From: Deltaproteobacteria bacterium
Lineage (GTDB): Bacteria > Desulfobacterota > Desulfuromonadia > Desulfuromonadales > Geopsychrobacteraceae
DNA length: 38,108 nt
Reading direction: 5' to 3'
NCBI GenBank assembly: GCA_018399135.1
Contig: JAGYPB010000026.1
Location: 1 to 38,108, forward strand
The notes beneath the pieces are model-generated. The model was not told the DNA's origin. It saw only the letters and a program-made list of their open reading frames with translations, and did no database searches. A program made the position numbers and the translations under genes. This document shows, one piece after another, positions 9,394 to 17,466 of the stretch (position 1 is its first letter; the number at the start of each line of letters is the position of its first letter).

Positions 9394-9409
9394 AGCAATC
9401 ATTGTGCCA
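9394..9409 (-). promoter_or_regulatory. Sigma-54 (-24/-12) promoter for the TAXI-TRAP operon
   Basis: On the minus strand TGGCACAATGATTGCT matches the sigma-54 consensus TGGCAC-N5-TTGCT exactly, including GG at -24 and GC at -12. Predicted start of transcription is near 9383, about 65 bp before the receptor ATG. The sigma-54 activator gene ends about 125 bp upstream, and two palindromes lie at enhancer distance. Confidence 0.88.
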
Positions 9410-9450
9410 AGAATATTACACCTGTTTACGGGTGTGCAAACAAAGGGCAC

Positions 9451-9495
9451 GGCAAGATCTTGCCCATTCTGCAAAACGATCGGCAAGATCTTGCC
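9451..9495. promoter_or_regulatory. Twin palindromic enhancer sites (candidate UAS for DctD-like regulator)
   Basis: Two identical 14-bp palindromes GGCAAGATCTTGCC occur at 9451-9464 and 9482-9495, centres 31 bp apart (about three helical turns). They are about 75 and 105 bp upstream of the predicted sigma-54 start. Geometry and identity fit binding of activator dimers on one DNA face. That the neighbouring response regulator binds them is inferred. Confidence 0.8.
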
Positions 9496-9533
9496 GACCG
9501 CTGACTCCTGTATTTTGTATTCTAATATTCCGA

Positions 9534-10922
9534 CTAATCCCTTACATAGTTCCTGCGATCCAGCTGATGTCGCGTCATTTTCTCATTGAGGGTGCGCCTG
9601 GGCAGTACAAGTTCTTCCATCACCGCCTGAACATCGCCTTGATGCCGCAGTAATGCATGGTCAAGCAGCGCACGTTCATGCAACCGCATCAGCTCCTGTA
9701 AAGAGGTCTTTTGCACGCCGGAGACCTCCTGTTCAAAACCGGACAACATAGAGGCTAACCTCTGCGACATCGGTAAAGAGGAAAGAACAAATCTCTCGGC
9801 CATATTTTTAAGCTCACGGACATTGCCCGGCCAATCGTGCTCCAGCAGAAGAGCAGCGCCATGACTGCTGATAGTGACACACGGCCGACGGTACGCTTCA
9901 GCGGCCTGCCCAACGAAAAAATCGAACAGAAGCAGAACATCCTCACCGCGATCCCGCAGAGGGGGGATGTTCAATTCTACCACATTGATCCGATAAAACA
10001 GATCTTCTCGAAAACGGCCGGCGCTGCATTCTTCCCGCAGGTTTTTATTGGTAGCACAGATCAGGCGGATATCAAGGAGATGGGGTTCATTACTGCCAAC
10101 CCTCAACAACTCGCGTTCTTGCAAGACGCGTAAAACTTTAACCTGCAGCGCAATCGGCATGGAGCCGATTTCATCAAGGAACAAGCTGCCCTTGTTGGCA
10201 TATTCAAACCGTCCGATCCGCTGCTGGTCGGCACCGGTGAAGGCTCCTTTTTCATAGCCAAACAGCTCACTCTCAAATACCGAGTCAGGCACCGCCGCAC
10301 AGTTGACCGCAACAAAACGCTGTTCATGGCGCGCGCCAAAATCGTGCAGACAACGTGCGACAACTTCCTTGCCGGTTCCCGTCTCGCCCTGAATCAGAAC
10401 CGCTGCATTGATATCTGCCAGGTTGAGAATTTCCTCATGCAGACGCTTCATAACGGCACTGGTTCCGATCAGACGCTGTTCGATAGAAACCGGGCCGGCC
10501 AGCCGTCGACGCAGCTGGCGGTTTTCTACAATTAACCGATACTTTTCGCAGGCGCGCCGAATAACATCAAGCAGTCGCTCTGGATCAAAGGGTTTTTCAA
10601 TGAAATCATATGCCCCCTGACGCATGGCCTCTACCGCCATGGTAACATCCCCATGAGCGGTAATCAGAACCACCGGAATATCGGGATCAACGCCATTTAC
10701 CTGCTCGAGAAACTGCATACCATCCATTTTCGGCATACGAACATCACTGACAACAACACCCCGCAGTCCCTGAACAATATCGGATAAGGCCGCAACGGCA
10801 TGGGGATAGCTCCTGACCTGATAACCTGCCAGATCAAACCATTGCGCCGTCGCTGTCCGCATTTCGACATCATCATCAACCAAAATAACCTCATGGCACT
10901 CGTTACCTACCATCGCCATCAC
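9534..10922 (-). CDS. DctD-like sigma-54-dependent response regulator
   Basis: NtrC-family activator of 462 aa. Receiver domain: acidic pocket VDDD near the N-terminus, phospho-acceptor Asp in VVSDVRMPKMDG, and the conserved Thr and Lys in LITAHGD and IEKPFDP. AAA+ domain: Walker A GETGTGKEV, the sigma-54 contact loop GAFTGA, Walker B GSLFLDEIG, arginine-finger region and [10 protein letters not shown]-terminal Fis-type helix-turn-helix follows (GDVQAVMEELVLPRRTLNEK). The start is taken as GTG at 10922, 11 nt after GGAGG; ATG at 10919 or 10913 is possible. It overlaps the end of the kinase gene by 20 bp, so translation is coupled. The next genes downstream are the TAXI-TRAP genes with a sigma-54 promoter, the obvious target. 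Confidence 0.92.
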   Translation of the reverse strand: MMAMVGNECHEVILVDDDVEMRTATAQWFDLAGYQVRSYPHAVAALSDIVQGLRGVVVSDVRMPKMDGMQFLEQVNGVDPDIPVVLITAHGDVTMAVEAMRQGAYDFIEKPFDPERLLDVIRRACEKYRLIVENRQLRRRLAGPVSIEQRLIGTSAVMKRLHEEILNLADINAAVLIQGETGTGKEVVARCLHDFGARHEQRFVAVNCAAVPDSVFESELFGYEKGAFTGADQQRIGRFEYANKGSLFLDEIGSMPIALQVKVLRVLQERELLRVGSNEPHLLDIRLICATNKNLREECSAGRFREDLFYRINVVELNIPPLRDRGEDVLLLFDFFVGQAAEAYRRPCVTISSHGAALLLEHDWPGNVRELKNMAERFVLSSLPMSQRLASMLSGFEQEVSGVQKTSLQELMRLHERALLDHALLRHQGDVQAVMEELVLPRRTLNEKMTRHQLDRRNYVRD

Positions 10923-12690
10923 CCACCACTGGACCTCCTGGGAAAATCACCATAAATGTCGCTCCCCCTTCCTCATTGTTCAGGACCCGAATCGATCCAC
11001 CCAGGTCAGTTATAATCCGATAGGAAATCGACAATCCGAGTCCGAGCCCCTCTCCTACCTCTTTGGTGGTAAAAAAGGGGGTGAAAATTTCTTCCATATC
11101 CTGATCACGAACCCCGCTACCGCTATCAGCGATTGACAACACCACCTGCTGCTGGTCGACTATCATGGAAACATGCAACTTTTTGACCGTCTGTACACGC
11201 ATCGCATCGACGGCATTTCTGATCAGATTTACCAGAACCTGATTGACACGTCCCCGATTCCCGTGAATCACCAAAGGGGTATCCGGGAGATCTTTTATCA
11301 GGGAGACTTCTGCCTCGTTGATCAGTGCTGCCGTCATGGTCAACGCATCTTCAAGGCACTCCTGTAATACAATTGATTCACGAAAAGTCGGCGATTTGTG
11401 CGCAAAGGTTTTTAATTGCACGGTAATAGAGCCCAGGTGTTCTGTCATTCGGGTGATTGCCGTTAAGCTAGACCGTAATTTGTCGGTTTCCTGTCTCTCC
11501 AGCAACAAACGGCCACTTGCGGCATGGGTTCTGATTGCCGCAATCGGCTGATTTAACTCATGGACAATCCCGGCCGCCATGTGCCCCAGAGCTGCCAGTT
11601 TGCTTGACTGAACCAACTCCGCCTGGGCCTCGCGCAGGGCCTTATCGGTTCGGTTATGTTCATCAATTTCTTCTTGCAGACGTTTATTCATTTCTACCAG
11701 GGCCACAGCATCACGTGCTTTACGCCGTGAAATCAGTTTCTGCCGCCGTTCCCGCAAATACATCCCCAGAGCTAAAACCAGCAGTGACAGGACAACCCCG
11801 ATGATCAGCACGGCGCGTGCCCTTTCCTGCGCCGGCCCAAGGGGGAGCAGGTAATGAATCTGCCAGTTGAGATCGTACAACGACCGTGACATCATCAGAT
11901 AACGGGTTCCTTCCAGAGAGACGATCCTTTGTCCGTCCGCGAGCAGATCGACCCCTTCCAGAGGGAGCAGATCCAGAGGCTGCCGCCCATACTGGCGAGT
12001 CGCCTGAATCAGAATCCGTTGTGCTTCGGTCAAAGGCTCCAGGGTTCGGTATCTCCAGTTGTGGTAGCTTGAGAGAAAAAAGACACCGTTGGTGTCACTG
12101 ACCAGAACCGTTTCCCCCCCTTCCCGCCATTCATCCTGAAGGTCAGTAAGATCTACCTTGACGGCGGCAACACCGATTATCCGATCCCCCTGCCAAACCG
12201 AATGTGACATGAAAAAACCCGGTTGACCGGTAGTGGCTCCGATAGCAAAATAACGCCCCCGTTCCCCCGCTTTGGAGCGCGAAAAGTAAGGACGGAAACC
12301 ATAATTATGACCGACAAAACTCAAAGGATCACGCCAGTTGCTTGATGCCAGTGTCGTACCCAGATCGTTCATGATATAGAGTGCTTCACAACCAGCCTCC
12401 ATATTCAAATGTTCCAGCGCAATATTGACCTCTGAAGCACTTTGCTTACCCTGTAACAGATCAAGCACCTGCTGATTCGTCGACAGAACATAAGGCAGAT
12501 AGGCATAATGATCGAGAGCGCTCCGCAATGTTCCGGTGTACAATGTCATGCGGTCATTACCGCTGGCAATCAACCCATCAAGGGTGCCCTGATAGACCCA
12601 CCGGCTCGTCTGCCACACCAGCAACAAGGCAACAGTCCCTAACAGCAGTATCCCCAAGGGAAGCACATGTTTTTGGGACATTCTGCTCAC
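10903..12690 (-). CDS. DctB-like membrane sensor histidine kinase
   Basis: 595-residue kinase. A first transmembrane segment (about 10-28) and a second (about 296-312, VLIIGVVLSLLVLALG) enclose a roughly 265-residue periplasmic sensor of the dCACHE/DctB type. A cytoplasmic coiled coil follows (about 325-365, MNKRLQEEIDEHNRTDKAL). The HisKA box is AAGIVHELNQPIAAIR (His near residue 379). The ATPase domain has N box NLIRNAVDAM, G1 ADSGSGV, F box FTPFFTTK and G2 GLGLGLS. The start is GTG at 12690, 5 nt after GGAGG; ATG at 12681 is too far from it. It lies 21 bp after the RlmI-like gene and may share its transcript. It probably senses the TRAP substrate outside the membrane (inference). Confidence 0.9.
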   Translation of the reverse strand: MSRMSQKHVLPLGILLLGTVALLLVWQTSRWVYQGTLDGLIASGNDRMTLYTGTLRSALDHYAYLPYVLSTNQQVLDLLQGKQSASEVNIALEHLNMEAGCEALYIMNDLGTTLASSNWRDPLSFVGHNYGFRPYFSRSKAGERGRYFAIGATTGQPGFFMSHSVWQGDRIIGVAAVKVDLTDLQDEWREGGETVLVSDTNGVFFLSSYHNWRYRTLEPLTEAQRILIQATRQYGRQPLDLLPLEGVDLLADGQRIVSLEGTRYLMMSRSLYDLNWQIHYLLPLGPAQERARAVLIIGVVLSLLVLALGMYLRERRQKLISRRKARDAVALVEMNKRLQEEIDEHNRTDKALREAQAELVQSSKLAALGHMAAGIVHELNQPIAAIRTHAASGRLLLERQETDKLRSSLTAITRMTEHLGSITVQLKTFAHKSPTFRESIVLQECLEDALTMTAALINEAEVSLIKDLPDTPLVIHGNRGRVNQVLVNLIRNAVDAMRVQTVKKLHVSMIVDQQQVVLSIADSGSGVRDQDMEEIFTPFFTTKEVGEGLGLGLSISYRIITDLGGSIRVLNNEEGGATFMVIFPGGPVVGDGDGR

Positions 12691-12711
12691 ACAAGCCTCC
12701 TGATTACTGAT

Positions 12712-13905
12712 TTAAGATACCTTCACATTAATGACAAACTTGAGATAACGCCCTTCCGGAAAGCCCACATCACAGGGGAAATCCTCAGGCTGACCACCAG
12801 TAAAAATTGTTCTCAATCGATTTCCATCAGCAGTACCTCGACGTAGTTCCTTCATATAATCTTCAAGAAAAACCTTCTGATGATTAGATGACCCCACCAA
12901 CAGCCCCCTCACTGCGAGTAGCGGCAATGCTGCAGAAACAAGGTCAGCCGTACCTCCCTGGGTAGAAAACCGACTTTTTTTGGTTGTGGAAAAGGATGGA
13001 GGGTCAAACAATATACAATCAAACAGCCTCCCATCAGTCTGCATTTTTGTCAGTTCAGCAAACACATCATTGACAATAAATTCATGTTGGTGTGGATCGA
13101 TCTGATTGGCGCTGAAATTTTTACGGGCAATGTTTAAATATTTTTCCGATACATCAACGCTGGTGACCCGGCCGGCACCGGCAGCCGCTGCAGCTACGGA
13201 AAAAGCACCGGTAAAAGCAAACAGGTTAAGTACCTGCATTCCTGCAACCCGCTGCATCAATTCCCGGCGGTTGCGGCGCTGATCGGGGAACAAGCCGGTA
13301 TGGAGTCCACGATGAAGGTTTACCTGATAATACAAGCCATCCTCTTTCACCTGATAAAGATCGGGAGCCGGGACCCCTGCAAGGAGTTCATTAACCTGTC
13401 GGCTTTTGTTTTGCGCTTCGAGTTTACGCGTTTGTTGCGGACGATATTTCAGATAAATACCGGCAGGCTTAAAAACTTTTTCCAACGCGGCCACTAATTC
13501 GCTCCGATAACCTTCCCATGCAGTGGTATAAAGTTGCAGCATCAGGTAGTCACCGTAACGATCAACTGTCACTCCCGGCAGTCCATCCCCTTCACCATTC
13601 ACCAGTCGATAGCAGGTACTATCCCCAAGCAGAGCGTGGCGACGCAATGCCAGACAACCTTGAAACTGTTCCTCCAGCCAGGGGCTGTTGACACGTACAG
13701 GGTTGCCTGGCAGACGCCGGGCAACGATACGGTTATCCGGATCGCAGATTGCTACTGACAACGACTGCCATTGATCATCAACCAACATCACCAGTTCTCC
13801 ATTTGTCACCTTGGGCCATTGTCGGGTATAACGATCAGCTATAACCCAGGGATGACCCTGTAGCAATACGCGTTTGGTTTCCGGTCCCACCTGACACTTT
13901 TTCAT
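12712..13905 (-). CDS. Class I SAM-dependent rRNA methyltransferase, RlmI-like
   Basis: 397-residue protein. An N-terminal PUA RNA-binding domain (about 1-75, RVLLQGHPWVIADRY) is followed by the RlmI-type catalytic half with SAM motif I LNLFAFTGAFSVAAAAAGA, motif II SVDVSEKYL and catalytic motif IV LFDPPSFS. Family members make 5-methylcytosine in 23S rRNA. The usual Cys around motif VI is replaced here by GSSNHQKV, so the exact base target is uncertain. The start ATG at 13905 faces the divergent UbiE-like gene across a 162-bp gap. The kinase gene follows 21 bp after its stop. Confidence 0.82.
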   Translation of the reverse strand: MKKCQVGPETKRVLLQGHPWVIADRYTRQWPKVTNGELVMLVDDQWQSLSVAICDPDNRIVARRLPGNPVRVNSPWLEEQFQGCLALRRHALLGDSTCYRLVNGEGDGLPGVTVDRYGDYLMLQLYTTAWEGYRSELVAALEKVFKPAGIYLKYRPQQTRKLEAQNKSRQVNELLAGVPAPDLYQVKEDGLYYQVNLHRGLHTGLFPDQRRNRRELMQRVAGMQVLNLFAFTGAFSVAAAAAGAGRVTSVDVSEKYLNIARKNFSANQIDPHQHEFIVNDVFAELTKMQTDGRLFDCILFDPPSFSTTKKSRFSTQGGTADLVSAALPLLAVRGLLVGSSNHQKVFLEDYMKELRRGTADGNRLRTIFTGGQPEDFPCDVGFPEGRYLKFVINVKVS

Positions 13906-14067
13906 TAATCGATCCTTCTACTGAACCAGATCCTTGACCCGAGCAACAGCAATAAAAAAAGGGATTTAAAAAAATATACGGCAAAAATAATTTCCTCCGG
14001 TCATTATCTGCTAAAATAGCAAAGTTTGATGCTATACTGGCGAAAAATTCTCCAACAGGATGTACCA

Positions 14068-14862
14068 ATGGACAGAAAATTTAAAAATCGGATTCGTGAA
14101 CAGTTTGGTAGAACAGCAACCGCCTTTGTCGAAGCAACACATTTTTCCGGCGGTCAGGATCTTGAGGAGGCAGCACGCCTGCTCAAACCGACCCAGGATG
14201 ATAACATGCTTGATGTTGCCTGCGGTGGCGGCCATATGGCGCTGTTTTTCTCCCCTATGGTTCGCCAGGTTGTCGCTTCTGATCTGACCATGCAGATGCT
14301 CAAAAAGGCCCAGGAACATATCGCCGAGGAAGGACGGGTAGACAATGTCATTTTCCGCGAGGCCGACGCCGAAGACCTGCCCTTTCCTGCCGGGTCCTTT
14401 ACCCTGCTGACCTGTCGCATCGCTTCTCACCACTTTGCTGATGTGCCGCGCGCTCTACGTGAATTCCACCGGGTTTTGAGACGCGGCGGACGCATGGTTA
14501 TTATTGACACCCTGCTACCTGAGGGGCCTGAAATTTCAGATTTTTTTCAAACAATGGAACAGATGCGCAATCCGACTCACGTCAAGGCTTTCAGCGAGGT
14601 AGAATGGCGCCAAATGATTGAGGACGCTGAGTTAATTCTACAGGAAACACTGATTATTCCAAAAGTTCACGACTTCCAGGAATGGGTGAAAACCGCTGGA
14701 TTGAACCGCGCCAAAATCCAGGAGCTGAACAAGTTCTTCATGGAAGCATCGCCCAAGGTGCACGATTTTTTCAAAATTGAATCATTCGCCGGAGAGGTCG
14801 AGAGTTTTACTGATCAGAAGCTATTGATCTACGCAACACGCAAGGAAAAAGAGAAAAAGTAA
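14068..14862 (+). CDS. UbiE/MenG-like class I SAM methyltransferase
   Basis: 264-residue soluble methyltransferase. Rossmann SAM motifs are plain: motif I MLDVACGGGHMAL, acidic loop ASDLTMQML, motif III ADAEDLPFPAGSF, and LRRGGRMVIIDTL. It belongs to the UbiE/YcgJ/small-molecule group; no partner gene identifies the substrate. A start at ATG 14068 was preferred over an in-frame ATG at 14026, because AACAGGATG sits 8 bp upstream and homology to the family begins there. A possible -10 TATACT is at 14033-14038. The gene is single, ended by a hairpin at 14871. Confidence 0.85.
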   Translation: MDRKFKNRIREQFGRTATAFVEATHFSGGQDLEEAARLLKPTQDDNMLDVACGGGHMALFFSPMVRQVVASDLTMQMLKKAQEHIAEEGRVDNVIFREADAEDLPFPAGSFTLLTCRIASHHFADVPRALREFHRVLRRGGRMVIIDTLLPEGPEISDFFQTMEQMRNPTHVKAFSEVEWRQMIEDAELILQETLIIPKVHDFQEWVKTAGLNRAKIQELNKFFMEASPKVHDFFKIESFAGEVESFTDQKLLIYATRKEKEKK

Positions 14863-14870
14863 CATTTTAA

Positions 14871-14903
14871 AAAAAGAGCTCCTGAGATTAGAAGCTCTTT
14901 TTT
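14871..14903. terminator. Bidirectional rho-independent terminator
   Basis: AAAAAGAGCT (14871-14880) and AGCTCTTTTT (14893-14902) form a stem with a 12-base loop, with T-runs on both strands. It separates the converging methyltransferase and OmpA-family genes. Confidence 0.85.
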
Positions 14904-14935
14904 GTCTTCATCTTCTCTTTGAGTCATATTTCAAA

Positions 14936-15613
14936 TCAGTTCGGCATCACATAGATCTCCACTCGCCGATTCTCAGCCCGACCTGCTGCCGTCTGATTGC
15001 CGGCAATCGGATCCAATTGCCCGCGCCCTTCAGTTGACAAACGGTAACGTGCCACCCCTTGATCCATCAGATAATCAGCAACAGCGTTAGCACGCCGCAA
15101 AGACAGACGCAGATTGTAATCCGGATTCCCTACGCTGTCGGTATGACCGACAACAGCAATATCAGTCTGAGGATAACGATTCATAATATCAGCAATTTTG
15201 TTGAGAGAAGAGTAAAAGCTTGTTTTGACTACCGCAGAATCAAAATCAAAACCGACTTCACTACTCATGGTCAGCTTGAGAATTTCATTTTGCTGACGTT
15301 CAATTTCGATCTGATGTTGAGCCCGCTCGTTTGCAAGCTGCCGCTCGAATTCGGTCTGTTGTTTATCCATGTACGCACCCACCCCGGCACCCAGAGCACC
15401 ACCGGCAGCCCCGCCAATAAGAGCCCCACGTACCGCACCACTTTTTTTATCACTCTGATAACCGATAATAGCTCCCGAAGCGGCCCCCAGAACAGCACCA
15501 ATACCAGCACCTTTTTTGGTATTGTCATGGGTCGTATTGGCAGCACAGCCAGTTGATCCCGCCAGAACGACGATAACAAGTACCCAGATTTCCCATCTAT
15601 TGATCATTTTCAT
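14936..15613 (-). CDS. OmpA-family lipoprotein with glycine-zipper domain
   Basis: 225-residue outer-membrane-associated protein. The N-terminal signal (about 1-22) ends in GSTGCAAN with a lipobox-like Cys near residue 23, followed by glycine-zipper repeats (about 35-82, GAGIGAVLGAASGAIIG, GALIGGAAGGALGAGVG). A short helical linker and the OmpA C-terminal peptidoglycan-binding domain (about 115-225) follow, with VVGHTDSVGNPDYNLRLS and ADYLMDQGV. Similar proteins anchor the outer membrane to peptidoglycan. The start ATG at 15613 follows AAGGAG. It lies between two terminators, so it is a single-gene unit. Confidence 0.88.
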   Translation of the reverse strand: MKMINRWEIWVLVIVVLAGSTGCAANTTHDNTKKGAGIGAVLGAASGAIIGYQSDKKSGAVRGALIGGAAGGALGAGVGAYMDKQQTEFERQLANERAQHQIEIERQQNEILKLTMSSEVGFDFDSAVVKTSFYSSLNKIADIMNRYPQTDIAVVGHTDSVGNPDYNLRLSLRRANAVADYLMDQGVARYRLSTEGRGQLDPIAGNQTAAGRAENRRVEIYVMPN

Positions 15614-15710
15614 TCTCCTTAAAGTTGATCTTTCACATTTTCAAACTATTCATCACTACTGTACCCTCACTACTATAGCCGATAGAGCCGGGTCAGTCAT
15701 CCGGCAGCCC

Positions 15711-15746
15711 AAAAAAAAGGGAGGCCCACACGGGCCTCCCTTTTTT
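15711..15746. terminator. Bidirectional terminator after citrate synthase
   Basis: A perfect stem GGGAGGCCC / GGGCCTCCC (15719-15727, 15732-15740) with loop ACAC, flanked by A8 and T6. It serves the citrate synthase gene (minus) and shields the ompA-like gene's promoter region. Confidence 0.93.
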
Positions 15747-15775
15747 CATCCTGATTTAATTGCTAGCTTGATTGA

Positions 15776-17089
15776 TTACTTGATACCAGCAGCTTTTTCG
15801 AGCATGTCAGTGGTAACTGACTTGGGACGCTCAAGTCCGTAACCCAGAGCACGATCCCAGGTAATGTTAGCAAGACAACCAAGCGCACGACCGATACCGA
15901 ACAGAACGGTGTAGAATTCATACTGAGTCACGCCGTAGTACCACTGGATAACGCCGGATTGGGCATCAACATTCGGCCAGGGGTTCTTGGCTTTGCCATG
16001 CTCAGTAAGAACGCCGGGAGCAACTTCAAAAATCATACTTACCAGTTTGAACAACGGGTAATCCTTAAGACCTTCGGTCTTCAGGCAGAACTCACGCTGA
16101 GTGGAGTAGCGAGGATCGGTTTTACGCAGAACAGCATGGCCATAACCGGGGATAACCTGACCACTGTTGAGAGTATCCCACAGAGCTTTTTTCAGGCCTT
16201 CTTCAGTCGGGACTTCACCACCGAGATGGCTCATGAAATTCTGGGTCCAGCGCAGAACTTCTTCATTGGCCAAGCCGTGCAGAGGGCCTGCCAGACCGTT
16301 GATGCCGGCACTGTAAGCATAGTAAGCGTCAGACAGGGCGGAAGCGACCAGGTGGGTCGTGTGAGCGGACACGTTGCCTGACTCGTGATCAGAGTGAATG
16401 ATAAAATACATCCGTGCAACGTTGTCATAAGGAGCCGGGATACCCATCATGTGGGCAAAGTTGCCACCCATGTCAAGTTCCGGATCGGCTTCGATGTGGG
16501 TGTCGCCCATGTACTTCATGCGGTAGATGTAAGCACCGATGGGGCCCAGTTTAGCCATCATATTGGTTGAATCTTCGTACATGTCTTCCCAGCAGGTCAT
16601 TTTATTGAACTTGCCGGAGGAGTATGTCTTGGCGAAAACCGAGTCACGCTGCATGGCCAGAATAGCAGAAGAGAACATGGCCATCGGATGAGAGTCACGG
16701 GGCAACGCGCGCAGCACGTCGATCACGTACTGAGGGATTTGTGAACGTTGCTTCCAATCTTCAACGACTTCAAGGGTCTGTTCCATGGTCGGCACATCGC
16801 CGGTCAGCAACATATACCAGAAGCTTTCAACATAAGGATATTCGGTGCCGGGCACCTTGGGCAGCGCTTCAAAAGTCTCAGGAATAGTTTTGCCGCGGAA
16901 GCGGATACCTTCCATCGGGTCAAGATAAGAAATATCCGTTACCAGACACTTGATGCCCCGTGCGCCGCCAATGGCCTGACCGATATTCACTTCACCAAGG
17001 CTAACATCACTGAACTCTTTGACAAGTTTGGTGATGCGAGGACGATGATCTGCAATTTTTTGCGCCAATACTTGTTTCAGTGTGGACAT
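15776..17089 (-). CDS. gltA: Citrate synthase, eukaryote-like type
   Basis: Condenses acetyl-CoA and oxaloacetate to citrate, the entry of the oxidative TCA cycle; 437 aa. Catalytic residues are visible: His in AGPLHGLANEEVL, His in PGYGHAVLRKTDPRY, Asp in PNVDAQSGV. The sequence style (long N-terminus, GKTIPETFEALPK, HSDHESGNVSAHT, QWYYGVTQYEFYTVLFGIGR) is that of mitochondrial-type enzymes rather than the hexameric NADH-inhibited bacterial form. Geobacter and Desulfuromonas are known for this type. The start was set at ATG 17089, with GGAGAG 6 bp upstream; the longer reading from 17212 has no family support. It has a candidate promoter 215 bp upstream and its own terminator. It fits an organism oxidising acetate completely. 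Confidence 0.95.
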   Translation of the reverse strand: MSTLKQVLAQKIADHRPRITKLVKEFSDVSLGEVNIGQAIGGARGIKCLVTDISYLDPMEGIRFRGKTIPETFEALPKVPGTEYPYVESFWYMLLTGDVPTMEQTLEVVEDWKQRSQIPQYVIDVLRALPRDSHPMAMFSSAILAMQRDSVFAKTYSSGKFNKMTCWEDMYEDSTNMMAKLGPIGAYIYRMKYMGDTHIEADPELDMGGNFAHMMGIPAPYDNVARMYFIIHSDHESGNVSAHTTHLVASALSDAYYAYSAGINGLAGPLHGLANEEVLRWTQNFMSHLGGEVPTEEGLKKALWDTLNSGQVIPGYGHAVLRKTDPRYSTQREFCLKTEGLKDYPLFKLVSMIFEVAPGVLTEHGKAKNPWPNVDAQSGVIQWYYGVTQYEFYTVLFGIGRALGCLANITWDRALGYGLERPKSVTTDMLEKAAGIK

Positions 17090-17129
17090 GCTCTCTCTCC
17101 TTTTGTGGGTGTTTAAACAGCTTATTGAT

Positions 17130-17171
17130 GCCCTTTCGGGCCATGAGGCAACTCCGCCAAGCGGAAAAAAA
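17130..17171 (-). other. Two small hairpins in the gltA 5' leader
   Basis: In minus-strand RNA sense, a U7 run (17171-17165) is followed by CCGC-TTG-GCGG and then GCCC-GAAA-GGGC (GNRA tetraloop, 17141-17130), 41 nt before the gltA start. The T-run precedes rather than follows the stems, so this is not a terminator for gltA. No known riboswitch class was recognised. The rest of the 377-bp gltA-dusB gap holds only promoter-like signals. Confidence 0.4.
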
Positions 17172-17303
17172 CAATGATCATGAATCGATTCATCGGGATC
17201 CATGGCTAGCACAGGTACATTAAGAATGCTTGGAAAGTCAGAACCTTGAACAGGAAGGCTGCTACCTTGATATACAGCAAAGCGCTGAATTTCCCAAATG
17301 ATG

Positions 17304-17332
17304 TTCTAACAACTTACCCCCACATTGTCAAG
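17304..17332 (-). promoter_or_regulatory. Candidate sigma-70 promoter of gltA
   Basis: Minus strand TTGACA (17332-17327), 17-bp spacer, TAGAAC (17309-17304). It predicts a start near 17297 and a leader of about 208 nt. Just upstream (17338-17356) lies an AT-rich stretch with the palindrome GTATAC, a possible operator of a GntR-type regulator (weak). Confidence 0.5.
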
Positions 17333-17466
17333 CTGTAAATTGTATACTGTATCCATCGCATGTAACCCTGTATTTTACCGGTGTTTTGACGTCAGCTGTC
17401 TGACTTTTTCCTGTTTGACTTTTTCCTTTGCTCATTTTCGAACCGGTGATACTATGCACAAAATTT

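Noticed and set aside
9451-9495. GGCAAGATCTTGCC palindromes as terminators of the response regulator gene
   Set aside because: Two identical short palindromes without T-runs, in helical phase upstream of a sigma-54 promoter, are better explained as activator sites.
17165-17171. T7 run with adjoining hairpin in the gltA leader as an attenuator
   Set aside because: In the direction of gltA transcription the T-run comes before the stems, so it cannot act as an intrinsic terminator.
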